From the NCBI GenBank assembly GCA_001067655.1, contig JUNU01000016.1, forward strand, positions 1 to 27,710: a stretch of 27,710 nt of DNA, read 5' to 3'. Each line of letters begins with the position of its first letter. The first letter of the stretch is position 1. Shown piece by piece: positions 15,664 through 21,774 of the stretch. Origin of the DNA: Neisseria lactamica. GTDB lineage: Bacteria > Pseudomonadota > Gammaproteobacteria > Burkholderiales > Neisseriaceae. The translations under genes and the position numbers were made by a program. Below the pieces are notes generated by a model. It searched no databases. It was not told the origin of the DNA and worked only from the letters and a program-made list of their open reading frames with translations.

Positions 15664-16359
15664 ATGCCCAAGCTGGCACCAAAAATGTTTGCTTTTCTGC
15701 AAGAGCCTCAAGCTGAAGCTGTTTTGCTGCGGCTCTACACCCAAGCCTTAAAGCAAAACAGGCAAATGTTTTTCCACTTTCTACCCAAGATTTTCAAGCT
15801 GTTGGGTAAAGGGCTGGATTGGACGGGGGAAAATGAAAGTTTTTACGAAGACAAATACATCCCCATCGCACCGCAGCAAGGCAAATTTCTGTATATGCAG
15901 GCTTTGGCATCGGGTGCAAAAAACATTGTTGAGTTTGGAACTTCCTACGGTATTTCGACGCTGTATCTTGCTGCAGCCGCCAAGCGCAACGGCGGACGCG
16001 TCATCACTTGCGAATATCTGCCGCACAAAGCCGCAGCGGCGAGAAAACATTTCCAAGAAGCCGGTTTGGAAGACTACATCGAACTTCGCGAAGGCAATGC
16101 GCTGGAAACCTTAAAAGACTTAGACATCCGCCCCGATTTTGTCTTACTCGACGGCTGGCCGGATTTGGTATTCCCCGTGTTCAAACTGCTGGAACCTAAT
16201 CTTGCCGCCCGCGCGGTCATCGCCGTAGACGATGTGGAAGGCTTCTCTCCCGCCATGCAGGATTATCTCGATTACGTCCGCCGTCCTGAAAACGGTTATA
16301 TTTCAAGCACATTAAAACCTTACAAAGCGCTGGAATATACGGTCAAGTTAGACCAATAA
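15664..16359 (+). CDS. Class I SAM-dependent O-methyltransferase-like protein
   Basis: A 231-residue cytosolic protein with a Rossmann-type methyltransferase fold. Motif I is IVEFGTSYGISTLYLA (residues 88-103), the SAM loop; VITCEYLPHKAAAAR holds the acidic residue for the ribose; REGNALETL and PDFVLLDGWPDLVFPVF are motifs II/III, typical of the O-methyltransferase (Methyltransf_24-like) group. The VIAVDDVEGF segment carries the metal/substrate-side Asp pair often seen in catechol-type enzymes. The first 75 residues are a helical cap. AAGGAG fixes the start. The substrate is unknown; the gene stands alone between DUS elements. Confidence 0.85.
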   Translation: MPKLAPKMFAFLQEPQAEAVLLRLYTQALKQNRQMFFHFLPKIFKLLGKGLDWTGENESFYEDKYIPIAPQQGKFLYMQALASGAKNIVEFGTSYGISTLYLAAAAKRNGGRVITCEYLPHKAAAARKHFQEAGLEDYIELREGNALETLKDLDIRPDFVLLDGWPDLVFPVFKLLEPNLAARAVIAVDDVEGFSPAMQDYLDYVRRPENGYISSTLKPYKALEYTVKLDQ

Positions 16360-16366
16360 ACCGAAG

Positions 16367-16427
16367 AGGTCGTCTGAAAACACAGTTTGGACAAAATAGA
16401 TTTGTCTTACTGGTTTTCAGACGACCT
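16367..16427. terminator. Inverted DUS pair, bidirectional terminator
   Basis: A 15-bp stem (16367-16381 / 16413-16427) with AGGTCGTCTGAA on both strands and a T run. It lies between the convergent methyltransferase-like and DUF4124 genes and could serve both. Confidence 0.85.
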
Positions 16428-16449
16428 TTTATTGATGCCTTTTCAGTTG

Positions 16450-16911
16450 TTAATGCTCAATCATCATTCCGGCTTCATCCACCATGCCGCCTGCTGCATT
16501 GACCCGATCCTGCGCAGCTTTCACTTGATTTTCCAAGCCCTTAATCCGTTCTTGATAGCGGGCATAGTTGCGCTCGTTGCCATAACGGACCTGTTTGCCC
16601 TCTTCCAGATTTTTCTGTGCCTGAGCCAATTCGTTTTGCGCTGAAGATGAACCGGACATGGCTCCGGCTGGCGGAGGCGGCATTTGTTCGGAAGGAGCGT
16701 TTCTTGAAGCAGTGCTTGTTGATGCCGAGTGTGCAGACGGTGCGGCGGAGGTATAAACCGAAGGTCTGCCGATATTGCCCGGTTTGCAATTTTTGCCACC
16801 GGTCTGCGTATAGGTTTTACGCCCCGATTTGTCGATACATTCAAATACGGGAGATGCCGTTGCTACGGCTGAAAATGCGAGCAGTAATGTGCTTAAAATC
16901 AATTTATTCAT
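16450..16911 (-). CDS. DUF4124-like secreted protein
   Basis: A 153-residue exported protein. The signal peptide MNKLILSTLLLAFSAVATAS has a clean A-x-A-like cleavage region. The next 30 residues (FECIDKSGRKTYTQT, then NC) resemble a DUF4124 domain: a short beta unit with two Cys probably disulfide-bonded in the periplasm. A Ser/Ala/Pro-rich linker follows, then a helical, Gln/Glu/Lys-rich segment (QNELAQAQKNLEEGKQ onward) that looks like a short coiled coil. I set the start at the ATG before the signal peptide (16911); the longer frame overlaps the gene upstream. Function unknown. Confidence 0.82.
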   Translation of the reverse strand: MNKLILSTLLLAFSAVATASPVFECIDKSGRKTYTQTGGKNCKPGNIGRPSVYTSAAPSAHSASTSTASRNAPSEQMPPPPAGAMSGSSSAQNELAQAQKNLEEGKQVRYGNERNYARYQERIKGLENQVKAAQDRVNAAGGMVDEAGMMIEH

Positions 16912-16933
16912 TGTTATACCTTTCATCAAATCA

Positions 16934-17128
16934 TCAAAACCATATCCACCACACCACCAAAGCAATGATCATCACCAAATTGGCAATAATAATCGGCTTC
17001 CATTGCCTAGGCGCGTGGCGCAATTCTGCGCCCGAACGTGTGCGGCGGATATAGAAGAACGGACTGAGCAACATAGATGCGGCGCACAACAGAATAATCA
17101 CGGCGTAATAGATTTTTTCGGTTTCCAT
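16934..17128 (-). CDS. Small two-helix membrane protein
   Basis: A protein of about 64 residues with two hydrophobic helices, IYYAVIILLCAASMLLSPFF and IIIANLVMIIALVVWWIWF, joined by a basic loop (RRTRSGAELRHAPRQWK). The loop is probably cytosolic. GGAGG stands just before ATG 17128; an upstream in-frame ATG at 17161 adds an unlikely extension. It is read in the same direction as the DUF4124 gene, 22 nt upstream of it, so the two probably form an operon. No family is recognised. Confidence 0.7.
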   Translation of the reverse strand: METEKIYYAVIILLCAASMLLSPFFYIRRTRSGAELRHAPRQWKPIIIANLVMIIALVVWWIWF

Positions 17129-17143
17129 TTCCTCCGCCCCCGT

Positions 17144-17155
17144 TTCAGACGACCT
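17144..17155 (-). repeat. Single DUS
   Basis: Exact AGGTCGTCTGAA on the minus strand, in the divergent promoter region between the small membrane protein and the ABC-F gene. Confidence 0.85.
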
Positions 17156-17165
17156 ATACAAAATA

Positions 17166-17184
17166 TGCTACAATCGCCGGCGAT
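17166..17184 (+). promoter_or_regulatory. Extended -10 box and 12-bp palindrome before the ABC-F gene
   Basis: TGCTACAAT (17166-17174) is an extended -10 element. It runs directly into the perfect palindrome ATCGCCGGCGAT (17173-17184), which would cover the transcription start and could bind a repressor. The -35 match is poor, as expected for extended -10 promoters. Confidence 0.4.
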
Positions 17185-17227
17185 TATAACACCCTGTTTA
17201 TCTATATTTATAAAGGTTTTACCAATA

Positions 17228-18856
17228 ATGATTTCTACCAACGGCATTACCATGCAGTTCGGCGCGAAGCCGCTGTTTGAAAACGTATCCGTCAAGTTCG
17301 GCGAAGGCAACCGCTACGGCTTGATCGGCGCGAACGGTTCGGGCAAATCCACCTTCATGAAAATCCTCGGCGGCGATTTGGAACAGACTGCGGGCGAAGT
17401 CGCGATTGAAAACGGCGTGCGCTTGGGTAAGCTGCGCCAAGACCAGTTTGCCTACGAAGACATGCGCGTGCTGGACGTGGTGATGATGGGGCACACCGAA
17501 ATGTGGGCGGCAATGACCGAACGCGACGCGATTTACGCCAACCCCGAAGCCACCGAAGACGACTACATGAAAGCCGCCGAACTGGAAGCCAAGTTCGCCG
17601 AATACGACGGCTACACCGCCGAAGCGCGCGCTGCCGAACTGTTGAGCGGTGTAGGCATTTCCGAAGATTTGCACAATGCGACCATGGCGGAAGTCGCCCC
17701 AGGCTTCAAGCTGCGCGTATTGCTGGCGCAAGCCCTGTTCTCCAAACCTGATGTGTTGTTGCTTGACGAGCCGACCAACAACTTGGACATCAACACCATC
17801 CGCTGGCTGGAAGGCGTGTTGAACCAATACGACTCCACCATGATTATCATCTCGCACGACCGTCACTTTTTGAACGAAGTCTGCACGCACATGGCGGATT
17901 TGGACTACAACACCATCACCATCTACCCGGGTAACTACGATGATTACATGCTCGCTTCCGCCCAATCGCGCGAACGCGCCCTGAAGGACAACGCCAAGGC
18001 AAAAGAGAAACTGCAAGAGCTGCAAGAGTTCGTCGCCCGCTTCTCCGCCAACAAATCCAAAGCCCGTCAGGCAACCAGCCGTCTGAAACAGGCAGACAAA
18101 ATCAAAGCCGAGATGGTCGAAGTCAAACCTTCCACCCGCCAAAACCCGTATATCCGCTTTGAAGCCGATGAAAAAGCCAAGCTGCACCGTCAGGCGGTGG
18201 AAGTCGAAAACTTGGCAAAACGCTTTGAAACTCAGTTGTTCAAAAACCTGAGCTTCATCCTTGAAGCAGGTCAGCGACTCGCCATCATCGGCCCCAACGG
18301 CGCGGGTAAATCCACCCTGCTGAAACTTCTCGCAGGTGCATTCAATCCCGAATACGCCGAAGGCATCGCCCCCGATGCAGGCACCATCAAATGGGCAGAA
18401 AAAGCCAACGTCGGCTATTATCCGCAAGACCATGAAAACGACTTCGATGTCGATATGAACCTGAGCGAATGGATGCGCCAATGGGGGCATGAAGGCGACG
18501 ACGAACAAGTCATCCGCGGCACTTTGGGGCGTTTGCTCTTCGGCAGCAACGACGTGGTGAAAAAAGTGCAGGTTCTCTCCGGAGGCGAAAAAGGCCGTAT
18601 GCTCTACGGCAAACTCCTGCTGCTGAAACCCAATGTGCTGATTATGGACGAACCCACCAACCACATGGACATGGAAAGCATCGAATCGCTGAACATGGCG
18701 CTGGAAAAATACAACGGCACACTGATTTTCGTGTCGCACGACCGTCAGTTCGTCTCCTCGCTCGCTACCCAGATTATCGAGCTGGACGGCAAGGGCGGCT
18801 ACGAACACTATCTGGGCGATTACGAAAGCTATCTGGAGAAAAAAGGGATTGTGTAA
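17228..18856 (+). CDS. ybiT: ABC-F ATPase, YbiT type
   Basis: A 542-residue soluble tandem ATPase of the ABC-F family, which binds the ribosomal E site and helps stalled or initiating ribosomes. NBD1 has Walker A GANGSGKST, a signature in the EVAPGFKLR form and Walker B LLLDEPTNNLD. The P-site linker follows (about residues 235-320, rich in Lys/Ala/Arg, including SRFSANKSKARQATSRL-like sequence). NBD2 has GPNGAGKST, LSGGEKGRM and LIMDEPTNHMD. The opening ITMQFGAKPLFENVSVKFG and end YESYLEKKGIV match YbiT rather than EttA or Uup. ATG 17228 is where the family starts; the open frame further upstream is not coding. No membrane partner is nearby, as usual for ABC-F. Confidence 0.93.
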   Translation: MISTNGITMQFGAKPLFENVSVKFGEGNRYGLIGANGSGKSTFMKILGGDLEQTAGEVAIENGVRLGKLRQDQFAYEDMRVLDVVMMGHTEMWAAMTERDAIYANPEATEDDYMKAAELEAKFAEYDGYTAEARAAELLSGVGISEDLHNATMAEVAPGFKLRVLLAQALFSKPDVLLLDEPTNNLDINTIRWLEGVLNQYDSTMIIISHDRHFLNEVCTHMADLDYNTITIYPGNYDDYMLASAQSRERALKDNAKAKEKLQELQEFVARFSANKSKARQATSRLKQADKIKAEMVEVKPSTRQNPYIRFEADEKAKLHRQAVEVENLAKRFETQLFKNLSFILEAGQRLAIIGPNGAGKSTLLKLLAGAFNPEYAEGIAPDAGTIKWAEKANVGYYPQDHENDFDVDMNLSEWMRQWGHEGDDEQVIRGTLGRLLFGSNDVVKKVQVLSGGEKGRMLYGKLLLLKPNVLIMDEPTNHMDMESIESLNMALEKYNGTLIFVSHDRQFVSSLATQIIELDGKGGYEHYLGDYESYLEKKGIV

Positions 18857-18862
18857 AAAAAC

Positions 18863-19051
18863 ATGAACGCCAATCTGCGAAAACTGCTGCAAAACCCGCT
18901 TGCGCTCATCGTATTGCCCGCATTGAGCTAGTATCTTACGCAAGACGGTAAGGTACACTTGGTTGATGCCGAACATGCTTATCGCAAAGGTCGTGCAGCC
19001 GCCTGGCTATTTAACGAGTTCGGCGTAGCAGACGTAGGGGCTTTCTACTAG
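18863..19051 (+). pseudogene. Amber-interrupted small reading frame
   Basis: Starting seven bases after the ABC-F stop, an ATG frame encodes 22 residues (MNANLRKLLQNPLALIVLPA...) and is cut by TAG at 18929-18931. The same frame then continues for 39 sense codons (YLTQDGKVHLVDAEHAYRKG onward) to a second TAG at 19049-19051. Composition matches the neighbours and the second part looks coding. It is either a decayed gene remnant or two unrelated fragments. I do not recognise the family. Confidence 0.4.
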
Positions 19052-19130
19052 GCGTTGCCTAGATTGTCTGCCTGTTTTTAGCCATTCGTTCATATCGGGT
19101 GTGGCAGCAAGATAAGTAGCAGTAAACAAA

Positions 19131-19174
19131 AAGCTCAGGCAGTCTGAAAAATGTCTTTCAGACTGCCTGAACTT
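19131..19174. terminator. Strong hairpin with variant DUS
   Basis: A 19-bp stem with one G-T-type mismatch (19131-19149 / 19156-19174), a 6-nt loop and a T run. It contains AGGCAGTCTGAA, a hybrid between the local DUS (AGGTCGTCTGAA) and the Kingella dialect (AGGCAGCCTGAA). Confidence 0.75.
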
Positions 19175-19694
19175 TTTAGTCAATAAAGGAAGACAATAAA
19201 TAAAAAACAAACAGCATAACTATATGGCAAGTTATCTTACTAATGCTATAGTTTATAGATAATTCAATATACTTTAATTACCCTACTCCTCAAAAATAAT
19301 TAACTAAATTGTCTATATTCAAAATACATTTAATATGGCATATAAAATTTAATTGCACCCCATCCAAAAACAGCTTAAATTACCGTGATTTAACCGATTT
19401 TGAAGTTATTTTACCAAGTTAAATATCATGGTTTAAACCCCTCTATGCCGCATTAATTCAAACAACAGCAAAAATGAATTAACCCTTTAAAATAAAAGGG
19501 AATTAGCCAACCTATCCATAAAAAAATATTCCTTAGTCACGGTATTCATTACTTAACTTTTTTCTTTCAAACCGTCCTAATTTCGCCTAATCCCATGATT
19601 TAAGTCAGGGAAATAAAATGACTATGCTTGACACTCCACGGGAATGGTTTAACATACAATTTCTTTTTTAACCAAGATTCAAAAAGAGAGACTC
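19175..19694. other. AT-rich leader before the lipoprotein gene
   Basis: About 520 strongly AT-rich bases with no gene I can support. A small hairpin (CCCTTT/AAAGGG, 19483-19500) and a promoter near 19630 are the only features seen. It is long for a single small downstream gene. Confidence 0.5.
19628..19655 (+). promoter_or_regulatory. Candidate promoter of the lipoprotein gene
   Basis: A perfect -35 hexamer TTGACA (19628-19633), a 16-base spacer and TAACAT (19650-19655). The transcript would start near 19662, about 33 nt before the ATG. Confidence 0.45.
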
Positions 19695-20072
19695 ATGAAA
19701 AAATCAGCTTTATTGGCAACTTTGTTGGCCGCTCTGTCTTTGTCAGCATGTGGTGGTGGTTCTTCTGCTGTTTGTGATGAATATGAAAAAGCTTTTGCTG
19801 ACGCTACTAAAAACGTCGATGCAGCTACAAAAGATATGATGCAAAAATCATTCGAACAAACCAAAGAAGCTTTGAAAAACTTGCCTGCTGACCAACGTGA
19901 TGCTACTTGTAAAACATCGTTGGATGCGTTGAAAGGCAACGCTCCGGCTGCATCTCCTGAAGATAAAGCAGAAGAAGCTAAAGAAGCAGCAGAAGACGCT
20001 AAAGAAGCAGCTGCCGATGCTAAAGAAGAAGCAAAAGACGCTGCTGAAGCAGCTAAAGAAGAAGCCAAATAA
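19695..20072 (+). CDS. Small lipoprotein with Ala/Glu/Lys repeat tail
   Basis: A 125-residue lipoprotein. The signal peptide ends in the lipobox LSAC, with Cys19 as the lipidated residue, followed by GGGSS. The middle part has two more Cys (in SAVCDEYE and ATCKTSLDA), probably a disulfide in the periplasm, and amphipathic helices. From about residue 85 the sequence is a degenerate heptad-like repeat of AKEAAEDAKEAAADAKEEAK, which should form a long charged helix. It resembles a small Neisseria lipoprotein family (possibly DUF5339); this is a recollection, not a match I can verify. It has its own promoter and terminator. Confidence 0.82.
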   Translation: MKKSALLATLLAALSLSACGGGSSAVCDEYEKAFADATKNVDAATKDMMQKSFEQTKEALKNLPADQRDATCKTSLDALKGNAPAASPEDKAEEAKEAAEDAKEAAADAKEEAKDAAEAAKEEAK

Positions 20073-20091
20073 TACGATACCTTTGGCAGAA

Positions 20092-20121
20092 AAACGGATT
20101 CTGATTACTCAGAGTCCGTTT
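20092..20121 (+). terminator. Intrinsic terminator of the lipoprotein gene
   Basis: A 13-bp stem (AAACGGATTCTGA / TCAGAGTCCGTTT, one G-U pair) with loop TTAC, followed by TTGTTT. It has no DUS, unlike most terminators here. Confidence 0.85.
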
Positions 20122-20280
20122 TTGTTTATGCCTTTACTGATTAATAATGTATTAAGTGATTTAATTAATATGAAATATGTATGAAAATTAACTTTCAATA
20201 TAGTTTATCGAAAAACAAATTTTCGTTCTTATATACAAAACCATCCCTGTGAAGCCATCAGGGTATTGAAATCAAAACAC

Positions 20281-20332
20281 GAGGTCGTCTGAAAATAGTT
20301 TTCAGACGACCTTTGATACTAAGTTTCGTTGG
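20281..20332. terminator. Inverted DUS pair, left copy of a direct repeat
   Basis: A DUS hairpin (20282-20295 / 20299-20312) followed by a tail CTTTGATACTAAGTTTCGTT. The whole unit recurs in the same orientation at 21320-21372, with 20 of 22 tail bases identical. It is also the terminator of the minus-strand CPBP gene. Confidence 0.8.
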
Positions 20333-20345
20333 GACATGACTCAAG

Positions 20346-21167
20346 CTACACTTGATTGCTATCAGGTAAACACATCGCCTTACGCCAAAAACCCATCACA
20401 ATTACCGCCGCAATGATGATAATTCCGTATGGGATCATGCCGTCGCCGTTTTCATATGCCACCCGTCCGCCCGGAAAGCCTGTGCGCGCTGTATTGGCAA
20501 CCGTGTGGCACGCAATCAATACAAACACCGAACCGCCGCTGCCGTTATACAGCCATACATAAATAATCCTCACGGCAACCGTCCCTGCCAGCCCCCATGC
20601 GATCAGTTCGGCAGACTGCCCCACGGTAATCATGGACGGCAAGTGCCACAACGCCCACGGCACCCCGATAATCAGCGCCGTAATGAGCGGGGTAAAACGC
20701 CGTTGCAGACTTTCCGTAGCGTAGGCGGCATAGCCCAATTCTTCGGCAATTGCCGCAATAAAGAACATGAAGAACGCACCGGCAAGCGGCGCAAACGATA
20801 CGGATAAAGCAGGTATGGTTTGTCCTGTTTGGCGTATCGCGGCATAAGTCAGCAGATAAAGTAAAGGGAAAATCAGTATTGCCGTCCAAAAATAGGCAGA
20901 ATGCTTTATCCGCCCGTAATCAAACACACGTCCAAACAAGCTGCGCACCGCTGCCATTCCACCCTCGCGGTAACGCAGCAACGCGGCGGCAACCGTCGGA
21001 GTGAGTGCCGCGCCGATGTCGGTCAGCGGCAGATTATCAGGTAGGGGACTGTGTTTGAGAAATAAAGACAGCAGCCAAAACGGCGCACTCAAAGTGTACA
21101 CCAGCAGAAAGTATTGCCACGGATGCGAATAGCCGGCTGTCGGTTTTTCTGAAGAGGGGTTCTGCAT
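20346..21167 (-). CDS. CPBP family intramembrane protease-like protein
   Basis: A 273-residue multi-helix membrane protein of the CPBP (Abi/CaaX protease) family, relatives of which process prenylated or peptide substrates in the membrane. Motif 1 is EELGYA (Glu142, Glu143); the usual EExxxR has Ala at the Arg position. Motif 2 is WALWHLP with its His, and motif 3 is ACHTVANTA with His and Asn. The three metal-site motifs are thus mostly kept. About seven to eight hydrophobic helices are visible. AGGA precedes ATG 21167. The gene lies between two direct DUS-hairpin repeats. Its substrate is unknown; some relatives give bacteriocin or phage resistance. Confidence 0.88.
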   Translation of the reverse strand: MQNPSSEKPTAGYSHPWQYFLLVYTLSAPFWLLSLFLKHSPLPDNLPLTDIGAALTPTVAAALLRYREGGMAAVRSLFGRVFDYGRIKHSAYFWTAILIFPLLYLLTYAAIRQTGQTIPALSVSFAPLAGAFFMFFIAAIAEELGYAAYATESLQRRFTPLITALIIGVPWALWHLPSMITVGQSAELIAWGLAGTVAVRIIYVWLYNGSGGSVFVLIACHTVANTARTGFPGGRVAYENGDGMIPYGIIIIAAVIVMGFWRKAMCLPDSNQV

Positions 21168-21319
21168 GTTATTCCTGTTCGTTCAGTCAATAAGTCGGCA
21201 GGAGAGCAGGTACGGCCTGCTACATGATGTACAGTATAAAAATATTGCGCGTTTTTTCCAATCATCGTGAAAAGCAGCCTGCACTTCGATTTTTGAAAGT
21301 GTAGGCTGCTTTCGATAGA

Positions 21320-21372
21320 GAGGTCGTCTGAAAATTATTTTTCAGACGACCTTTGATATTAAGTTTTGTTGG
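21320..21372. repeat. Inverted DUS pair, right copy of a direct repeat
   Basis: A DUS hairpin (21321-21334 / 21339-21352) plus a tail CTTTGATATTAAGTTTTGTT, the second copy of the unit at 20281-20332. It does not follow any gene end in the present layout. The sequence 21168-21319 holds the CPBP upstream region and a weak hairpin (AGCAGCCTGCA/TGTAGGCTGCT) near 21272-21310. Confidence 0.75.
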
Positions 21373-21447
21373 ATTAGACCAAATCCCCCCTTGCTACCGG
21401 CTGTATTACGACATGGTTTGGAATCAGTTAGAAACAACGAAAACCAA

Positions 21448-21538
21448 CCGCGTGCGTGCGTACCACACACCCTACACCTCAATCTTAAGGTTTGCATCGC
21501 CCGCAGAGGTAGGGTGTGTGGCATAGCCACGCACACGG
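21448..21538. repeat. Paired REP-like hairpins (REPIN-like)
   Basis: Two GTAG-headed units face each other: minus strand 21475-21448 and plus strand 21509-21538. Both begin GTAGGGTGTGTGG and fold into an imperfect hairpin (GTGTGTGGC / GCCACGCACAC in the right copy). They are separated by 33 bases. GTAG followed by a palindrome is the hallmark of REP elements mobilised by RAYT transposases. No transposase is in the window. Confidence 0.6.
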
Positions 21539-21579
21539 TTTGTGGGAATGCAGGCTACGGCTTGCCTTGTCGATGTATT

Positions 21580-21613
21580 TTTTCAGGTAGCCTTTAAGAG
21601 GGCTACCTGAAAA
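21580..21613. repeat. Hairpin with Eikenella-dialect DUS
   Basis: A 13-bp perfect stem (21580-21592 / 21601-21613). The minus strand reads AGGCTACCTGAA (21582-21593), the Eikenella dialect, and the right arm is one base off it. It differs from the AGGTCGTCTGAA used elsewhere in the window. Confidence 0.75.
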
Positions 21614-21614
21614 G

Positions 21615-21639
21615 TGTTGGGTTTATCAACCCAACCTAC
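21615..21639 (-). repeat. REP-like unit, second type
   Basis: Minus strand GTAG followed by the hairpin GTTGGGTT-GATA-AACCCAAC. It has the same GTAG-plus-palindrome design as the pair at 21448-21538 but a different sequence. Confidence 0.6.
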
Positions 21640-21641
21640 GC

Positions 21642-21740
21642 TTGCTGGCTGCCGCGCTTGCCGTAACGGTCGGTACATTCGCCGTTTTGGCGGAAAATAC
21701 AACTCCTTACTATTGGGGAACTTACAAATATACTTTATAA
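21642..21740 (+). CDS. Possible 32-residue hydrophobic peptide or gene remnant
   Basis: A frame starting at TTG 21642 encodes 32 residues with a signal-like helix (LLAAALAVTVGTFAVLA) and the tail ENTTPYYWGTYKYTL. There is no ATG and no ribosome-binding site, and the start abuts a REP unit. It is more likely the 3' end of a truncated gene than a working one. The region also lies where AvcD-type deaminases keep their inhibitory RNA. Confidence 0.25.
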   Translation: MLAAALAVTVGTFAVLAENTTPYYWGTYKYTL

Positions 21741-21741
21741 T
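21713..21741 (+). promoter_or_regulatory. Candidate deaminase promoter
   Basis: TTGGGG (21713-21718), exactly 17 bases, then a perfect TATAAT (21736-21741). Transcription would start near 21748, giving a leader of about 27 nt with the GAGGA ribosome-binding site before ATG 21775. Confidence 0.5.
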
Positions 21742-21774
21742 TAAATTTTTCCAAAATTATTGCGAGGATAAATA

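Noticed and set aside
16829..17227. N-terminal extension of the ABC-F frame
   Set aside because: It overlaps two minus-strand genes and the promoter; the YbiT family starts at ATG 17228.
17219..18976. Long minus-strand frame (585 codons) opposite the ABC-F gene
   Set aside because: It mirrors the ABC-F coding sequence, has no ribosome-binding site and encodes no recognisable motifs.
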